Notes under the pieces: generated by a model
Databases searched by the model: none
Told to the model about the DNA's origin: nothing
Seen by the model: only the letters and a program-made list of their open reading frames with translations
Part shown: positions 42,906-44,512 of the stretch, in pieces
Layout of the letters: each line of letters opens with the position of its first letter
How positions within the stretch are numbered: position 1 is the stretch's first letter
Source of the DNA: Paractinoplanes ovalisporus
Lineage (GTDB): Bacteria; Actinomycetota; Actinomycetes; Mycobacteriales; Micromonosporaceae
Direction: 5' to 3'
Assembly (NCBI RefSeq): GCF_016834655.1
Contig: NZ_JAENHP010000041.1
Coordinates: 1 to 44,512, forward strand
Length of the DNA: 44,512 nt
Made by a program: the position numbers and the translations under genes

Positions 42906-42920
42906 CCTGCTTATCAGGCA
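42906..42920 (+). terminator. small stem-loop after pyrF
   Basis: GCCTG and CAGGC pair around CTTAT, six bases past the pyrF stop. With a five-base stem and no U tract it is at best a weak terminator or processing site. Confidence 0.3.
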
Positions 42921-42937
42921 GTAGGACAGGCGGATCG

Positions 42938-43079
42938 GGGGTACCCCCACGTTGCCGAAAGCGCCGTTGACCGCTAGTTTTCCCGGCGCCGGGAACCACA
43001 TGCCCCTTTGGTTCCCTGGCACACCACGTTTCACAGAAGCGGCGGCTTTTTACCGCCGCCGCGATAGGGACCTGAGGAG
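42938..43079 (+). promoter_or_regulatory. mihF: mihF promoter and structured leader with two hairpins
   Basis: A 12-bp perfect palindrome GGGGGTACCCCC (42938-42949) precedes a promoter with TTGCCG (42953-42958), a 16-base spacer and TAGTTT (42975-42980). The transcript should start near 42987. It would then fold a hairpin with 8-bp arms GGGAACCA/TGGTTCCC (42991-42998, 43009-43016), then a second with arms GCGGCGG/CCGCCGC (43039-43045, 43053-43059) and a T-rich loop, just before GAGGAGA. Confidence 0.55.
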
Positions 43080-43084
43080 AACTG

Positions 43085-43402
43085 GTGCCGCTCCCGTCAC
43101 TGAGCCCCGAGCAGCGCGCTGCCGCGCTGGAGAAGGCCGCGGAAGTACGCAAGGCTCGGGCTGAGCTGAAGGAACAGCTCAAGTCCGGCAAGACCACCCT
43201 CGCCGCTGTGCTTGACCGCGCGGAGGAGGACGAGGTCGTCGGCAAGCTGAAGGTCTCGGCCGTGCTTCAGGCGCTGCCGGGCATCGGCAAGATCCGCGCG
43301 ACCCAGATCATGGAGAAGCTCAAGATCGCTGACAGCCGCCGGCTGCGCGGTCTCGGCGACCAGCAGCGCAAGGCCCTCCTGGGGGAGTTCGCTGCGAACT
43401 GA
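43085..43402 (+). CDS. mihF: mycobacterial-type integration host factor mIHF
   Basis: The 105-residue basic nucleoid-associated protein is unrelated to HU/IHF of enterobacteria. A long N-terminal helix (QRAAALEKAAEVRKARAELK) is followed by the helix-two-turn-helix region LPGIGKIRATQIMEKLKIA that contacts DNA in the family. mIHF/sIHF bends DNA and supports phage integration, chromosome compaction and sporulation. GTG 43085 has GAGGAGA upstream. It is first in the mihF-gmk-rpoZ cluster, conserved across actinobacteria. Confidence 0.95.
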   Translation: MPLPSLSPEQRAAALEKAAEVRKARAELKEQLKSGKTTLAAVLDRAEEDEVVGKLKVSAVLQALPGIGKIRATQIMEKLKIADSRRLRGLGDQQRKALLGEFAAN

Positions 43403-43428
43403 CTCATGGGCTCGTGTTGAATGAGCCT

Positions 43429-44034
43429 GTGAGCATGGATGACGACGCGCGCCCGGCAGCCCGCCTCACCGTCCTGTCCGGCCCCTCCGGGGTCGGCAAG
43501 GACAGCGTGATCGAGCTGATCCGGGCGCGCTCGCCTTGGATCAAGCTGTCCGTTTCCGTGACGACCCGGAAGATGCGCGACTACGAGACCGAGGGCGAGC
43601 ACTACTACTTCGTGAGCCGGCAGGACTTCCAGCGACTGATCGACGGCGGTCAGCTGCTCGAATGGGCCGAGTTCGCCGGGAACCTCTACGGCACGCCCCG
43701 CGCCCAGGTCGAGGGCTGGATCAGCCAGGGCCAGCCGGTCCTGCTGAAGATCGACCTGCAGGGCGCGCGGCAGGTGCGGGCCTCGATGCCCGACGCCCAG
43801 CTCGTCTTCCTGGCCCCACCCAGCGTCGAAGAACTGAAGCGCCGGCTCATCGGACGAGGCACCGACGACGAGGAAACCATCCGCCGCCGGCTGGCCCACG
43901 CAGACGAGGAGTTGGCGGCCGAGAAGGAGTTCGACCGCACCGTCGTCAACGACTTCGTCGAGCGGGCGGCCGATGAACTGGTAGGATTGCTCGGTTCGTC
44001 ATTTCTGACGCCCGCGCAAGCCCCAGAACACTAA
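43429..44034 (+). CDS. gmk: guanylate kinase
   Basis: The 201-residue enzyme phosphorylates GMP to GDP. The P-loop is GPSGVGKDSV; the usual residue after the lysine is G, S or T, here Asp, with Ser kept at the next position. GMP-binding residues occur in SVTTRKMRDYETEGEHYYFV, and the lid has RLIGRGTDDEETIRRRL. The start is uncertain: GTG 43429, ATG 43435 and GTG 43414 are all in frame, and 43429 is chosen because the conserved part begins soon after. It lies between mihF and rpoZ. Confidence 0.92.
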   Translation: MSMDDDARPAARLTVLSGPSGVGKDSVIELIRARSPWIKLSVSVTTRKMRDYETEGEHYYFVSRQDFQRLIDGGQLLEWAEFAGNLYGTPRAQVEGWISQGQPVLLKIDLQGARQVRASMPDAQLVFLAPPSVEELKRRLIGRGTDDEETIRRRLAHADEELAAEKEFDRTVVNDFVERAADELVGLLGSSFLTPAQAPEH

Positions 44035-44048
44035 GGATTTGAGAGACT

Positions 44049-44312
44049 GTGGGAACCATCGCGAACCCCGAAGGAATCACCAACCCGCCGATCGACGAGC
44101 TGCTCGACAAGACCTCGTCGAAGTACTCGCTGGTGATCTTCGCGGCTAAGCGCGCCCGCCAGGTCAACGCCTACTACAGCCAGCTCGGCGAGGGCCTCCT
44201 CGAGTACGTCGGGCCGCTGGTCGAGACGACGCCGCAGGAGAAGCCGCTGTCGATCGCCATGCGCGAGATCAACGCTGGCCTCCTTACGGCTGAGGCTACC
44301 GACAATCCCTGA
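44049..44312 (+). CDS. rpoZ: RNA polymerase omega subunit
   Basis: The 87-residue protein helps assemble and stabilise RNA polymerase. It contains the conserved segment PPIDELLDKTSSKYSLVIFA followed by AKRARQVNAYY, which clamps the beta' C-terminus. GTG 44049 has GGATTTGAGAG upstream. It is the last gene of the block and is followed by a strong terminator. Confidence 0.95.
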   Translation: MGTIANPEGITNPPIDELLDKTSSKYSLVIFAAKRARQVNAYYSQLGEGLLEYVGPLVETTPQEKPLSIAMREINAGLLTAEATDNP

Positions 44313-44332
44313 TTCTCCGGGGTTCTCCCATT

Positions 44333-44368
44333 GATCCCGCGTTCCCGTCTAACGGGCGCGGGATCTTT
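44333..44368 (+). terminator. rpoZ terminator
   Basis: GATCCCGCG (44333-44341) pairs with CGCGGGATC (44357-44365), and inside it CCCGT pairs with ACGGG around a CTA loop, with only TT unpaired. TTT follows. It ends the mihF-gmk-rpoZ transcript 20 bases past the stop. Confidence 0.88.
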
Positions 44369-44404
44369 GCGTTTGTGGGGTCGGCGGCTTGCTTGCGCTT
44401 GGAC

Positions 44405-44477
44405 GGTTGGGGGCCGGGGTGACCCCTCACGGCGGTAACCCATCTATTGCCATGAGGGGTCACCCCGGCCCCCAACC
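44405..44477. repeat. 25-bp perfect inverted repeat around a 23-base loop
   Basis: Left arm 44405-44429 and right arm 44453-44477 are exact reverse complements over 25 bases; the loop is not repetitive. It lies 37 bases beyond the rpoZ terminator, so it is not needed for that gene's termination. It could be a terminator for a gene beyond the window, a miniature element or a structured RNA. The remaining bases to 44512 show no gene. Confidence 0.9.
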
Positions 44478-44512
44478 TTGCATGGGATCAAGTGACGGCC
44501 AGGACTTTGTCG

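Noticed and set aside
43480..43520. Guanylate kinase inactivation by Asp in the P-loop (GVGKDSV)
   Set aside because: The lysine and a following serine are retained and all GMP-binding motifs are intact, so this is a variant rather than a loss.

Overview
The window is a very GC-rich, gene-dense stretch of an actinobacterial chromosome. BldD with an intact cyclic-di-GMP motif, mIHF next to gmk and rpoZ, DUF948/DUF6167-type envelope proteins upstream of alaS, frequent GTG starts and many 4-base GTGA/ATGA gene overlaps all point to a filamentous actinomycete. The protein forms suggest Micromonosporaceae, perhaps an Actinoplanes relative; that last step is inference. No rRNA, tRNA, CRISPR array, insertion sequence or prophage was recognised.

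Layout. (1) 1-9138 is accessory: a truncated GH20 hexosaminidase, a hemerythrin-like protein overlapping a D-amino-acid dehydratase/aldolase-type PLP enzyme, a ComB-like phosphatase, a 14-TM DHA2 efflux pump, an aldo/keto reductase divergent from a MocR-type regulator, a double Lrp/AsnC protein and a single-TM secreted-domain protein. (2) 9208-22447 is an information-processing block: aspS, an epimerase, a GyrI-like protein, a tiny membrane protein, rarA, a giant repeat-rich membrane-anchored protein of 1490 residues, DUF948, DUF6167 and alaS. (3) 22522-30125 is the ruvX-mltG-aroE-aroC-aroK ... aroB-aroQ-efp-nusB block of cell-wall, shikimate and translation genes. It is interrupted on the opposite strand by a ribbon-helix-helix/Clp-N fusion gene. 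(4) 30178-31712 holds a GNAT and a NUDIX gene, divergently transcribed over two perfect DnaA-type boxes and bracketed by two inverted copies of a 103-bp palindrome-rich repeat, each beside a strong bidirectional terminator. (5) 31839-44312 holds bldD, divergent from the complete UMP pathway (pyrR-pyrB-pyrC-carA-carB-pyrD-[bioA]-pyrF), then mihF, gmk and rpoZ, closed by a strong terminator and a 25-bp perfect inverted repeat.

How the genes work together. The pyr operon encodes de novo UMP synthesis from glutamine, bicarbonate and aspartate, with a PyrR-type RNA loop immediately before the pyrR ribosome-binding site. bioA is translationally coupled inside it. The aro genes make chorismate. BldD has a well-placed -35/-10 promoter whose -10 overlaps a BldD-like pseudo-palindrome, which fits the known autorepression. 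Several genes lack Shine-Dalgarno sequences but carry a -10-like hexamer 6-8 bases before the start codon, which suggests leaderless transcripts.

The most unusual items are the giant, multi-repeat, Tyr/Arg-patterned protein (14420-18892), the paired 103-bp repeats around the GNAT/NUDIX insertion, the RHH-ClpN-ClpN protein with its own GGGGTTA repeats, the terminal 25-bp inverted repeat, and the structured mihF leader. All counts and alignments were made by hand.
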